In this document: positions 1 to 11,041 of the stretch, piece by piece
Position numbering within the stretch: the stretch's first letter is position 1
Layout of the letters: each line of letters starts with the position of its first letter
Assembly (NCBI RefSeq): GCF_036417845.1
Contig: NC_089981.1
Span: forward strand, 37,950,668 to 38,014,667
From: Apteryx mantelli
Taxonomy: Eukaryota; Chordata; Aves; Apterygiformes; Apterygidae
DNA: 64,000 nucleotides
Direction: 5' to 3'
The notes under the pieces: model-generated
Database searches by the model: none
What the model was told of the DNA's origin: nothing
Seen by the model: only the letters and a program-made list of their open reading frames with translations
Position numbers and translations under genes: made by a program

Positions 1-139
1 TTTGCTAGGTCTGTTTTTTTTTCTAGTAGACTTGAATGATGCATGCGCAGTTCTTTCACAGGAGTGTGTTTCTGAGTGGTAAAACATATTTTTTCCCAAT
101 GATGCTTTTTGGAATTTCTTTCTTTGCTTTGTTTTCAAG

Positions 140-242
140 GCAGGATTTCTTCTACCTCTTAGTGGTGGAATTGACAGCTCTGCTACAGCTTGCATAGTAT
201 ATTCCATGTGTCACCAGGTTTGCCTAGCAGTCAAGAATGGAA
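140..242 (+). CDS. NADSYN1: NADSYN1 exon with ATP-binding P-loop
   Basis: The exon starts at codon phase 0 after a TTTTCAAG acceptor and ends one base into an Asn codon before GTAAGT. It encodes [17 protein letters not shown] and onward through [15 protein letters not shown] is the pyrophosphate-binding loop of N-type ATP pyrophosphatases. The exon is intact, so the synthetase active site begins here. Confidence 0.95.
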
Positions 243-3200
243 GTAAGTATATATGCATGTCTGGCTAGTCATTCTTATTAATGGTTAAGGACAAATTAAT
301 ATTAGCTAGGTGCAATAGATGCACAGAACAGATGCTTACATATGTAATTCATTAAATATAGCCTCTTGCCCAGTTTTTCCAATGGAATCCTTTGCATCCC
401 TTCAGAAATCCCAGCAAAAACATGGATCCAGATTTCAAATTTTCTGAATTGACTTAAGTTTTCATTTTGGGTTTTGGGATTGGTTGTAAAATTCAGACTA
501 GTTTCTTTTTAGAGTATTGTTCAAAATGTTGTCTGACATAGTTTGGGGATTTTGGTTCGTTGTGAGAATTTTTCCTCTCTGTTAAATTCAACACTGCAAA
601 ACACGATTAGAAATGGTTCAAGCTCTTAAATTGGATTTAATTAGCCCTAACATGTTTAGCTAACCCTTTATACATATTGAATTGTATTTTCTGTGAAGAT
701 TCTTTAAGGTGCAGAACAGCAGAATTTAGAACTTCTATGTTCAAAATTAGAAGCCAAATTGGTAATTCTTTTTTTGAAATATGAAAAAATGTTTGGAGAG
801 TTAAATGATGAAGTTACCTTTTTTGCGAGGGGGAGTGTAAAGCTTAGGTGGAATACTGTAAAACACTGTGAGATTTTCTAGCAGATGCTATAAAAATTAG
901 AATACAAGAAATATTTACAAGATGTTTGCATATCCTGGGTAACAAGAGCACAGCAATTTCCTTTCTTGTTCTATTTCTTCTGCTTTGTCCTCAGATGCAG
1001 AGGTGCTGGCTGATGCGCGTAAGATTGTGAATGATGAGACCTATGTCCCTGAGGATCCTCGAGAATTTTGCAGGCGTATCTTCACCACTTGCTATATGGC
1101 TAGTGAGAACTCCTCCCAGGATACTTGCAACAGGGCTAAACTTCTGGCTGAGCAAATAGGCAGGTACAGATTGAGAACTGCTGGGAAAAAATCATGTTCT
1201 GGCAAAGACTTTCATACAAAACTTTCAAATGTTCTGAACAATCAACATGTAGGAGAGTAAATGTGTAAGCAGTAAATGTGTTAAGTGGGAGTATCATACA
1301 CATCATTATTTGTGTAATTGTGCAGCACACTTAGCAGTGTTTGGTGAAGGACATGGAAATTTGGAAACAGACTCTGGAAAGTGTTACGCTTTCCTAAGGC
1401 TCTTCAAACCAGATCTGAGATGGTAGCAGGCTTAAAACATCTTTTTACGTTTTCTTTAAATGCTATTTAACATAATTGGACTGTGCTAGTTGAGTCATTT
1501 CTGCTTTAATTCTTCTCAGCTATCACATCAATCTGAACATAGATGTGGCTGTGAAAGCTGTTGTGGGAATTTTCAGCTTGGTGACAGGTCGAAGTCCCTG
1601 TTTTTCTGTCTACGGAGGGAGCAGCAGAGAAAATCTGGCACTTCAGAATGTGCAGGTGTGTTTCGTGTAGGCTAAATCTGATTAGATTCTTCTTTTGGAA
1701 TAACACAAAATGGTGAAGTAGCAGTGGGACCCTTCATTTGCTACTTGTCTGTGAAGACCTGAACTTGCTGTGGTGTGTCCCTGAAGATTCAGGGCTTCCA
1801 TTAAATGCTTGTCCGCAGCAGAAATCCACAATCTGATGCAACTTGGGAGAGGTCCAAGATAATTATTTATTGTGATTTTTAAAACCTCATAGGATGGTTA
1901 GAAGGAAATACTATGTCCCTATATCCTATTGAAAGCATTGGTCCTGATGCTGTTTAGAAAAACATAGCTATAGATAGGTTTCCAGGTCAGAAAAATGTGC
2001 AATAAACTAGTCTAACAGACAAGTCATGAGTCCAGTAGGAATGTTGCAGGTCAAGACTTAAACATGTTGCCAGAGCTACGAGGTGAAGTTTATGCAGTGC
2101 TTATATGTACTAGACTTTTCTTTGGTGAATGTTATCAGCATTTAAGAGGCTTTATGTGAGATGTCAAGCTTACCCATTCCAATGCCTAGTTGTTCTCAGT
2201 TTTAGAAAGTAGATGAGAAAAATTTTTTTACATCAGAATGTATCCAGTCTTTAATGGGTTTAGCAGCTTGCTCTCACCAAAAAAGTTGCTTTAATTCTGG
2301 CTAAAATACTGTTGATTATCAGGTTTAACAGTCAGTTTCTGTTAGCTGATCTTTCTTTCCCTGCAGTTATAGAAAACTCCAGCAGTCTTCTCTGGAAGCA
2401 AACATTGGATCTTTTGTTAGTTTTTTGGCAGTGGGGTAGGCATCTGTCACAGATGAGTGTGGTGACTTGCTTAACATCACACAAAGTTGTGGCTACAGCT
2501 GGAAACTGAATTTTGGGTCTCTCAATTTAGTGCTATTACCATCCTTAGAAAAGTTTGAGTTTTAGAACAGGGACAGAAGCAAAGAGAAATGCTTACTTTT
2601 TTTTTATATATATATAATTAAATGTCTTTAGCCTAATATTCCATAAAAGTGTGTCAGTCAGTCAAATGGTTTATCTGCATACTTCATCCCTCATGGATCT
2701 TTACCAGTGCTTGTGGGAAGCAGAGAATCTTAGTTACTCCCTGTTTTACAAATCAGAGTAGAATCAGCTTGCTCAGCCATGTAAGTCTGTGGCAGTGTCA
2801 AACACTGAACCTTGCTTTCCTACATGGGTGTTCAGGATCCTATCCCCAAGACCATCCTTCTTGCAGTAACACTTAGCCCTCTCGCATTATGTTCTTTCTG
2901 AGTTTCTTTAGGGAATTGTTAATAAAATTGACTTGGATTTGTGTTTGAATGGGGAAAAATTATTTTTGCTTTATAAATTTGCTTCATTTTTCATTTTGCT
3001 TTGTAGGCTAGAATAAGAATGGTCCTTGCCTATCTGTTTGCTCAGTTGACCCTTTGGACTCGTGGGATGCCAGGGGGACTTCTGGTGCTAGGATCATCCA
3101 ATGTGGATGAAAGGTTGGTGAATGTTAGAAGTCTAAAACCAAGTGAACCGAGAACAGGTCACTGCAATTATCTGCAACTCTGCCAAATCCCAATGTAGAT

Positions 3201-6200
3201 TAGCGCTCAGAAGAGGCAACAAGCTAAGCATACACTGATGGCAGAAGACGTAATGAAAATAACTGAATCAACTCAATGGCAAATTGTGTATTTTTCAGAA
3301 GTTTAGAATCAAAGTATTGCCACAGTTTTCCAATAAACTGCTGTTCCTTCATTGGCAAGTTTCAGTAGAGCTTACCTGTGCAGTTACCAGGTTAGCTTTC
3401 CTATCTGTTATTTGGTGCATTTTCAACTACTCTATTAGGAACTAAGTTGTGAACTTTATAAGTTGAAAAATAAATTTAAAAAATCTAGACTACTATTACT
3501 AGAGCTGGCTGCTCAAGATAAATGCAATCCCTGTAAGATTGTGGGACTGATAACCTCAAAAGGTGGGAGTGTAATGAGCATTGATTCTGTAGGGGTTTTG
3601 GGTCTTTTGGGGGGGATCAAAGCAGTATTTTAATTATTTTACACCAAATATACTACCTTAGCATGGACAATTTCACAGTGCTTCTTAAGTGTTCAAAATA
3701 CCATCTTCCACCTATTGGCAATTTCATGGCTTTAGGATAGCTCTGTTGCAGCTGAACACCTGTTTGTCCCTTACATATAAATACATAAAGTGTTAACAAT
3801 GTGTAATCTCTCTGTCCCTGTCTTTATACTACATGCATATTATATGTAATATAAACTATTTATATATTATACTAATACGATGCTATTACATACTATTATT
3901 ATATAAAATTTCCTTTCTTGCTCAGTCTCCGAGGATACTTGACAAAGTATGATTGTTCAAGTGCTGATATCAATCCAATTGGTGGAATCAGCAAGACTGA
4001 TCTGAAAAACTTCATACAATATTGCATTGAAAATTTTCAGCTCACATCCCTTAGGAGGTGAGTAGCAAAACAGTGATGACTGGGGACTTCTCTGTATTTG
4101 CGTGCTGCATATCGTGGACTTTCTAGTTTGGATCTCTCTGCCGCAGCTTAGCTCCATTAGTAATATTGCAGATGCTAATGAAGAAGTCTTCTGCACATCC
4201 CTCTATCTTTAAATGATTGTCTGCACTTGTACAGGACACTCTAAATGGCTAAGGGCTGAAAACATTACCAGTCTAGAGAGTTATTGTATACAAGAATTTG
4301 TGTTGTTAATTCCACTGAAGGAACTGCATGGGAAACTAATCAAAATCTGCTGTAGGAAAGGCTATATTTAATTTCAGGGCCCTTCTGGACAGACTTTGAG
4401 TGAATGGAGAACTATAGATTTCTAACAGTTTAAAAAAACCCCCCACAAATTATCAAGACTTCAGCTGTAGAAGTGATTGTGCATATGTAGCTTAATTCTG
4501 AAGACTTCATTCCATTTGTCGTTGTCCCTGTTTGGACAGATGCTAATTTATGGTTTTGGTATAAGCACTGATTTTTAAACCTGGAACAGCTTGCAAGTGT
4601 CAGCACTTCTTTAGAGCTATCTAGTCATTTTTCAGTTTATGCCCTGAAAAAGTTTTGAGTAAAGCATTTGATTTTTAACAGATCTGTCAGCCTACTAATG
4701 TGACTAGGTAGAATTCATGTTTTTCTTTTCTCCTCCCTTTTATAGTATCATGTCAGCTCCTCCTACTGCAGAGTTAGAGCCCTTGGTGGATGGACAGTTG
4801 TCTCAAACTGATGAGGTAATGGGCAGTGACTTTAAAATGCTCTGGTAAGCCTTATCCCAAAACTTGTTTCTTGTCCAGTAACACGCTATTTTTTGTATGC
4901 CCGCTTACTGACAAATGTGTCTCCTCCTAATCCTAAACAGTCTTTAAGCCACTGACAAGGCACTACTATCCCACACCAGCCTTGTCTATGTTGACAACAA
5001 TTTCCGGAATATAAAATTATCCCCAAAAATTATTTGCTATTTTGGGCATTTAGAAGGATGGGTGTTCTGAAATTTTCTGAAATTCAGTCCCTCTTAAAGT
5101 TTGTTAACATCAAAATGGATTCAGAGCCTTAAACTGCTTTCAAAATGACTGGTGACAAAGCTCTGTCCCCTCCCCATTCTATTTGTTACCCACTTCAGTG
5201 AAGAAGGACTGATGAGCCTAGCATCTACCTCTGAGGGCTATAGGATATTGCAAATTTTCTGGGAAGGTAAAGAGTAGCTTAATTAGAATTTAATAAAATA
5301 TATTCCTGTAAGAATTTTGACTCTCCCATTCCAGAGATCCCTTTTTTTTCCCCTCCTTCTGCTCAGTAATATTGTTTTCTCATGTTGTTTTGATCATTGG
5401 CATTTTCATTTTGGTATTTCTTTGATTAACTGGGTTTTTGCAGTTGCTCATAAAATTATTACTAATTTGCATAGTTGAGATTTTCAGTGGCTTTCTGTGT
5501 GTGATTTCAGGCAGATATGGGGATGACATATGCGGAGCTCTCCATCTATGGCAAATTAAGAAAAATTGCAAAGGCTGGACCATACAGTATGTTCTGTAAG
5601 CTGATTAGTATCTGGAAGGAGATTTGTACTCCAAGAGAGGTAATATCTAAAATGAAAAACAAAAATTTTTTAATACCTATGTCATCACAGTGCATATTTG
5701 GAGAAAGGTCAAACAGAGTTCCTTTCACCTGAAAGGAATGGTTTAATTATTCTCCTGTGTTCAGAAATACTTTGCAGCTGTAACAGAATATGCTGGAAAA
5801 ACTGTTATGGAACTCTTGAATGTAGCTGCTGTCTGTGCTGCAAATTGTTGGACCACTACTTTGGGTACTTTGAAAACAATTACTTACTGAACTACAACTC
5901 CAGGAGAAAATTCTTCTCTGAAATATATATGGCCAACTACTCTTGAAGTCTTTGGTTATGTATTCTGAGACAGAAGGTGGCTCTTGCTCTGAAAAATGCT
6001 TAGAATATCTACACCAAAGAGGGATGTGCTTTGTTGTGATGCAGTCTTTGCCTTTGTGCAGAAAGGAGGATGTTCAGATTGTCAACTAAAATTGCAACCA
6101 TCTGAACTGCAGAGGCTACTGTTTACTTTTAGATTACTTGCAAGACATTTTCCTATTGGTAAATGTTAAGATGTTAAGTACAGGGACTCGGGTGTTGTCT

Positions 6201-9200
6201 GAAATGGTCTAAATGCCTCTTACGTAGACCATCATCCACAGTGGTTCATACTAGTAGTGGTAGCTAATTTATATAAATGTTAATGGAAGAAAAGATACAT
6301 AAAGTCTCCACAATATTATTCTCATCCAAAATTTTAAATACTAAAACTTCAGCTGATTGAAAGCTATATTCTTTGTACACCAGGTGGCATCAAAGGTTAA
6401 GCATTTCTTCAGGATGTATTCCATTAATAGACATAAAATGACCACTCTCACTCCTGCCTACCATGCTGAAAACTACAGTCCGGATGACAACCGATTTGAC
6501 CTGAGGCCTTTCCTTTATAACACTACATGGTCCTGGCAATTTAGGTGTATAGATAAAGAGGTAAACACTCTCCTCATCTCGTATGATTTTATATTTAAAG
6601 CCCTCACAACAGGACAAACTCACTTCCAGTAAACCTCCACCAAAAGACTAATAACATTTAGGATAAGGGTTAATACAGAAATAGTTATAATCGTTCTTTT
6701 TGCATAATTGTGAGACTAAGGATTCCCTGGATTTAATGTTGGTTGTTCTTTCTTCATAATTGAATACAGCTTGTCATATATGCAGGAAAGCAAGAAGAAA
6801 GAAAAAGAGAATATATGTATTAAGGCCAGAAACCAACAGTTTAGTTAGGCCCATACTCATGAAGTCTTGTGCCAATATGGAGAACAAGTTATGTGCTTCA
6901 GTAGCAGTTCAGGGCCTGTCTGAAGGGATCTAATTGCAGGATTAAGACCTGACCTGTATGTGTGTGGGGAAAAATCAGTAAGAGCTAGCAATTCATTGTG
7001 AATGATTTTCACACCTGCTTCTACAACAATCTCCTCTCTGAACTTTGTCAGTTGACTCACAAATACATGTTTGCCCAAATACAGCAACATGTGATGGTTC
7101 AGTGTTTAGTTTGGGCACTGTGAGGTGTGAAGGGGCTCAAGCAGTTATCTGAACTGTGATCTGCTTAGCTTTGGTAATTTTCAGTCACACCTTCAAAATT
7201 ATTTTAATGCATTTTTTTATGGCAGAGGTCCTGGGCTGAGGAATTATAGCACCTTGAAGTTTTCTCTGCCAGAGATTTTACACCTCAGTTGCTTTTAAGA
7301 ATATGTTTATATATGTAATAAAATATTAATTCCCTCCACTGTGAAATGCCAGACATGCTGTAATAGTGTTTTATTCCCTTGAAAGTTAGGATAAAAGCTA
7401 CCATTTTAAAAAGCTGCTGCATTTCTTCTTGTAGGTTTGTATGTTTTTTTTCCATCATTTTGGTCTTTCTTCCCCTGAAGTTCAGCACAAAAGTTCTTTT
7501 GACCTCAGTGGGTGTTGGGTAAAATATTTTTGTAGGGTCAGGACTGAAATTTAATTATGTATACAATAAATGTCATTAAGATATTTTAATGATCCAGGAT
7601 ATTATTGCAGTCTTTAATTAGATTTCTGTGTGGTATTAGTTGTGCATGCAAGGGTATTAGCCATTTCAAATTGTTCCTGAAAGGTGGGAGTCAAGTTTGG
7701 GGAAGAATCCATTATTTGGGCAACAGTATTTCAGCAGTAACTTGAACTGATAACTTATTACTATGGAAAGCTTTTTGCAGGACTGGAAAATAATGACTTG
7801 CAATAATGTGAGTTAAATCTGTCCTATTCAAGAAAGGGAATGCTGTAAGAATTTCCACTTATATATATATTCAGCACAGTTGTAATTCTGAAGAGAATCA
7901 CTCTCTAGAACAATGTCTCACTGATAATTGTGCTCCAGAGACTTAATCTGCACTTAAGTTTTTCTGGTGTAGTAACAAGAATGTGAAAATGTAGCGTATA
8001 CTCTGTGACAGTTTTGCTAGAAAAAAACTTTATTTAGGTAATTCCAGTTTTTCTGGTAGAAGAGTCATTTTACAGCTAGAGCTCATTTGTGAAAGGAAAC
8101 TAGTTTGAGTGCTAATGATAAAATTTGTTGCATTTGTGGAAAGTACTTTTCCACTTGGGATGTTTGAAGTATAGTCAATTCAGTTATCCACTCTTTCAAG
8201 TGGAAAAACCCTCTGCAGGTGCTGCAGAAGGAAAAGAGTTAAGAGAAGGAGGTTGAGGTGTTAGCATTTGCTGGGAATTAACCAGATTGCACTTGGGTCT
8301 TAATGTCATTCAGCTTTACCTGTCTTAAGGCTTCACATGGGCAATGAAATTTGTCATAGTTTAAGGCCATTCCAGGAACTCCAGTGGCACTGTCTGAGGC
8401 TTCTGGCTTAGAGTTACATTTGGGGGAAAAGATGCGTGGCCAGAGCATGTACTTTAACAATTTCTAGGTGCCAAAATATTTTTTGAGCTTTTAATAGCTG
8501 GCATAATTTGAAAGAGCAGTAACATAGCTCAAAAGAAAACTGACACAACTGTCCTCAAGGATTAGATGTCTTCAGTCAGCCTTCTGCTTTTTCCAGTGCT
8601 TACTGGACACAGCACAAGAATAGCCATATTTGGTCAAAACAAAAGGTCTCTCAACCTGAGTATCTTCCTGCATCTATTTCATGACCAGTAGCAGGTGTTG
8701 AGGAAAAATATAAGAACAGTGTGTTTATAGTATGATCCTCCCTATATATCCCAATAGTCTTTGGGGAACATAAAACTGAATTTCCAGAGTCAGAGATAAT
8801 GTGCAGACCATCATGTTTAATTGTTGCTGTTAGTGTATCCTCCATGAGTTTGTCTAATCCTTTCTGAAACTACTTGTATTATTGGTTGTAACAACAGCCC
8901 ATCTAAACATAAGGTATTCCCCATCTTAAAATTTAAGAACAGTGAAGGTCAGTTCTTATAACTTGTTTGTGTGCATAAATGAGAAGTGTTTTCCTTTGTT
9001 TATTTTAATGATTCTAGGCCCTCTGTTGTTAGGGACAGGGTTCAGGTTAGGGCCTGATCTGATCTGACAGTTAACTGTCTTTGAAAAGGGCAGGCCTGCC
9101 TCCTTCCCTGTCTCTCCAGGCTTCTCTTGAGATGGCTTTGGCGCTTGTCTCACTCCTTGGTCAGCCAAATCAATTCATTGAACTGACAGAAAAGTAGGAA

Positions 9201-9460
9201 CTGATGGGAGCGTGCAGCTTGGGGGGAGGAGAGAGGTTTGACCTTCCCTTTTGACTGCAACTAGCAGTCTGTTTAACTGGAGCGTGTCCCACTGTCAGTT
9301 CCTGCTAAATCTGGGCTCTACACTGACTTGTGATGGAAGTGTGAAAATGCAGTCGTTAAATGCAAACTTGTTTTTATTATTGAATCCATTTCTTGTTAAC
9401 TTGCAGGTGTTCAATCTAGAAAGAAAGGAAGGAGCATCTCATGTTGAAGATGTGGACTGA
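140..9460 (+). CDS. NADSYN1: NADSYN1, glutamine-dependent NAD+ synthetase (C-terminal part, 9 exons; 5' end outside window)
   Basis: This enzyme catalyses the last step of NAD+ synthesis in the cytosol, amidating nicotinic acid adenine dinucleotide with ATP and glutamine-derived ammonia. Nine exons (140-242, 995-1163, 1520-1655, 3007-3113, 3926-4057, 4746-4815, 5511-5639, 6384-6560, 9407-9460) join in frame to 358 residues ending in TGA. They cover about the C-terminal half of a family protein of roughly 700 residues. The ATP-pyrophosphatase P-loop SGGIDSS is at local residues 8-14. Other recognisable family blocks are [30 protein letters not shown] and [20 protein letters not shown]. All introns are GT-AG and phases match throughout (1077 nt in total). 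The N-terminal nitrilase-like glutaminase domain must lie left of the window. Identification rests on remembered similarity to the human protein and is very secure. Confidence 0.97.
995..1163 (+). CDS. NADSYN1: NADSYN1 coding exon
   Basis: It follows a TCCTCAG acceptor, completes the split Asn codon, and encodes [13 protein letters not shown] through [19 protein letters not shown] to EQIG. It ends two bases into a Ser codon before GTACAG. The TCYMASxNSSQxT block is typical of eukaryotic NAD synthetase. Confidence 0.95.
1520..1655 (+). CDS. NADSYN1: NADSYN1 coding exon
   Basis: It begins after TTCTCAG with the last base of the split Ser codon and encodes [18 protein letters not shown], then [19 protein letters not shown] and LALQNVQ. 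It ends in phase 0 before [18 protein letters not shown] is strongly conserved in the family and contributes to the substrate site. Confidence 0.95.
2430..2545 (+). repeat. CORE-SINE/MIR-like relic
   Basis: The stretch reads like the conserved MIR core: CACAGATGAG, then GTGACTTGCTTAACATCACA, then a GGAAACTGAATTTTGGGTCT block ending near CTATTACCAT. The order and spacing match the CORE-SINE consensus as I remember it, with heavy divergence. It is a very old insertion. Confidence 0.5.
2735..2870 (+). repeat. CORE-SINE/MIR-like relic
   Basis: The blocks CCTGTTTTACAAATCAGAG, AAGTCTGTGGCAGTGTCAAA and CACTGAACCTTGC, then GACCATCC, follow the MIR core order in the same orientation as the relic about 300 bp upstream. 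The two may be remains of neighbouring insertions. Sequence decay prevents subfamily assignment. Confidence 0.5.
3007..3113 (+). CDS. NADSYN1: NADSYN1 coding exon
   Basis: The acceptor is TTTGTAG. The exon encodes [20 protein letters not shown], then [15 protein letters not shown] and two bases of Ser before GTTGGT. GxxNVDE is a conserved synthetase motif. The donor is slightly weak, but the phase and downstream continuation are exact. Confidence 0.95.
3926..4057 (+). CDS. NADSYN1: NADSYN1 coding exon
   Basis: It starts after GCTCAG by completing the Ser codon and encodes [20 protein letters not shown], then [19 protein letters not shown]. It ends two bases into a Ser codon before GTGAGT. 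The [18 protein letters not shown] block is the signature around the deamido-NAD site. Confidence 0.95.
4746..4815 (+). CDS. NADSYN1: NADSYN1 coding exon
   Basis: The acceptor is TTTTATAG. The short exon encodes [20 protein letters not shown] and then QTDE, and ends in phase 0 before GTAATG. The [10 protein letters not shown] and QTDE segments match the family. Confidence 0.93.
5511..5639 (+). CDS. NADSYN1: NADSYN1 coding exon
   Basis: It follows GATTTCAG in phase 0 and encodes [20 protein letters not shown], then [20 protein letters not shown] and PRE before GTAATA. GMTYxELSxYGxLRK is highly conserved in glutamine-dependent NAD synthetases. Confidence 0.95.
6384..6560 (+). CDS. NADSYN1: NADSYN1 coding exon
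   Basis: It follows TACACCAG and encodes [20 protein letters not shown], then [20 protein letters not shown] and [19 protein letters not shown]. It ends in phase 0 before GTAAAC. The [30 protein letters not shown] block is near-invariant in animals. Confidence 0.96.
6561..9406 (+). other. NADSYN1: Last NADSYN1 intron, 2.8 kb
   Basis: This is the largest NADSYN1 intron in view and separates a 17-codon last exon from the rest. Short open frames here are random in character and have no family match that I recognise. No clear repeat is seen. Confidence 0.75.
9407..9460 (+). CDS. NADSYN1: NADSYN1 terminal coding exon
   Basis: After a pyrimidine-rich tract and TTGCAG, 17 codons ([17 protein letters not shown]) run to TGA at 9458-9460. 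The exon sits 2.8 kb beyond the previous one. Low conservation of the tail is usual for this protein. The phase-correct join, the terminal VD and the nearby poly(A) signal support it. Confidence 0.88.
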   Translation: MFNLERKEGASHVEDVD

Positions 9461-9581
9461 TTGCTCTTTCTTTTAATATGGTAATTAATTTGATAAACAA
9501 AATGTTCAAAACTGGAGTATCCTGTGATGATGAGCAGTTACCCAAACAATTGTTGAGGTGACCTTTGCAAACAATATTTGT

Positions 9582-9587
9582 AATAAA
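9582..9587 (+). terminator. NADSYN1 poly(A) signal (AATAAA)
   Basis: A canonical AATAAA lies 122 nt after the NADSYN1 stop and is followed by a T/GT-rich stretch (about 9588-9620) that could be the downstream element. A second AATAAA at 9911-9916 could serve a longer 3' UTR. The choice between them is not visible from sequence. Confidence 0.65.
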
Positions 9588-10339
9588 GTCTTTTTTTGAT
9601 TGATGACTCTCTGATTTGTTCCCAATGCACTTGAAGCCTAGTTTGGCTAAAGAGTCATTCATTAAAGATTTGCTCCAGCTACTTGAATTAATTGCCGTTA
9701 GTTGAAAATATTTGGTCAAGCCTATCAATCATAAATAAGTGTAAAGGAATCTTTATTGTGAAAGTGTATACATGCACAGATATTTAGTTTTAACTGGATC
9801 AAATGAATAGTCTAGATACGATTTTTTGAGTAACTTGTCCAACTGAAAGCATAAAATTTTATCGTTTCTGACACATGCTGTTGAGAAAAAAAGATCTCAT
9901 TTTACTGTGTAATAAAGTTGTAATTTTATTATGTTAATTGACTCCATATTTTACATGTTTTTTTTAATCTACCTAGGATTAGCTATATAGACTGGTCCAG
10001 CATTTTGAATAGCCGCATAAGAATTCAGCAAGGTATTGGAACGTAAAACATATGAGTGAAACATGAGTAGTATCCTTGAATTTAGCGGGTTCCAAATTGG
10101 AGTTCAGTTTCTTGTTTTGAATCTACTTGTTGTGTAACTTGTGACAATTCGTTTTAAAACCTCTGACCTCATTTTTTCAGAGAGGAACAATGCCTATTTC
10201 ATAAGGATGTTCAAGGATTGTTTAATGGTTACTCTCCTCCAAGATTCTCAGCTGAATTTTAAAGATCTTAAGGATTATAAATAAAATTGATGCAGTGTCT
10301 CTTCCATCCTGGGATTTTTGATGAATACAGATAGGTTGG
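9588..10339. other. Intergenic DNA directly 3' of NADSYN1
   Basis: AT-rich unassigned sequence runs from the first NADSYN1 poly(A) signal to the LTR. It may include an extended NADSYN1 3' UTR up to the AATAAA at 9911-9916. I see no coding exon. Confidence 0.6.
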
Positions 10340-10351
10340 TGTTGAGCGAGT

Positions 10352-10464
10352 GAAGAGTTAACAGGACTGAAAAAGTCTGCCAACTGATATGCTCAAGGCT
10401 GCAGACTAGAAGAGTTAACAGGACTAAAGAACTCTGCCACCTGACAAGGCCAAGGAATCTGAAT
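10352..10464 (+). repeat. 57-bp tandem duplication (2 copies) inside the LTR
   Basis: GAAGAGTTAACAGGACT occurs at 10352 and again at 10409. Both copies continue with similar AAAG/ACTCTGCCA...CTGA...CAAGG segments. The period is 57 bp with moderate divergence, so the duplication is old. It lies where U3 enhancer repeats usually sit. Confidence 0.8.
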
Positions 10465-10828
10465 GGACCTGCAGGGAGGGGAGAAACGATACGGAGGTGT
10501 TGTGGTCTTGCCTCACTAGCAGGGTCCTTCCAAGCAGACAAACAGTCCTGTTGTTATGAAACTCGCAGAGGTCAGCAAAAGCAGTGTTTGCCCAGAGCCC
10601 CAGCCGTATTAAAAGAGACTTGGCAGCTAAGAGAGTTTGAGCAGGGACGGGAACGTGACCTGACCATCCTCTCCAGCTGGACTGTGAGCACTCCCCCCCC
10701 TCCCCTTTTCCTGGGACGCTGGGTTAAGGTAACTCCTCGAGGTTGAGAGCCCTCTCACTAAGAGAGTGAACCAGAAAGCTTTCAAGCAGGGATAAGCAGA
10801 ATTACTAGCGCAGTAACTGACGGTTTCG

Positions 10829-10936
10829 GGTTATCCTTTCTAAATCAGTAATTGCATTATTTTGGGTTATCCTTTCTGAATCAGTAATCGATGATTTCAG
10901 GTTATCCTTTCTGAATTAGTAGTCGCATTATTTTAA
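10829..10936 (+). repeat. Triple ~36-bp tandem repeat inside the LTR
   Basis: Three copies start at 10829, 10865 and 10900, each opening GGTTATCCTTTCT, then (A/G)AAT(C/T)AGTA and a CATTATTT or GATGATTTC tail. Periods are 36 and 35 bp. This is a minisatellite near the right end of the probable LTR. Confidence 0.85.
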
Positions 10937-11041
10937 TGGATGTTACTAATCTAAGAGCTTGCGTGAGGAAGTAAACGTAGTTTTTTTTATTATGTTACTG
11001 TCTCAGTCGTTACTACCAAACCTTCGTAGCATGACAGTTGG

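Larger units (their letters stand above)
243..6383 (+). other. NADSYN1: NADSYN1 introns between the first eight exons in the window
   Basis: These introns range from 356 to 1351 nt, are AT-rich, and carry GT-AG ends. Apart from two CORE-SINE-like relics (about 2.43-2.87 kb) and an AT-rich patch at about 3771-3908, I see no additional gene, RNA or intact element. The stretch left of 140 is also intron. Confidence 0.8.
10340..11036 (+). mobile_element. Probable solo LTR of an endogenous retrovirus (ERVL-like)
   Basis: A 697-bp segment begins TGTTGAG and ends ATGACA, the TGT...ACA termini of retroviral LTRs. It is bracketed by identical 5-bp direct repeats GTTGG (10335-10339 and 11037-11041). 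Five-base target duplications are typical of class III (ERVL-type) elements. Inside are a TATA-like TATTAAAAG (10607-10615), a 57-bp tandem duplication near the left end and a triple repeat near the right. No primer-binding site or gag/pol/env coding follows, so it looks like the product of recombination between two LTRs. The strand is provisional, set by the TATA-like position. The family name needs a repeat library. No viral protein is encoded. Confidence 0.6.
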
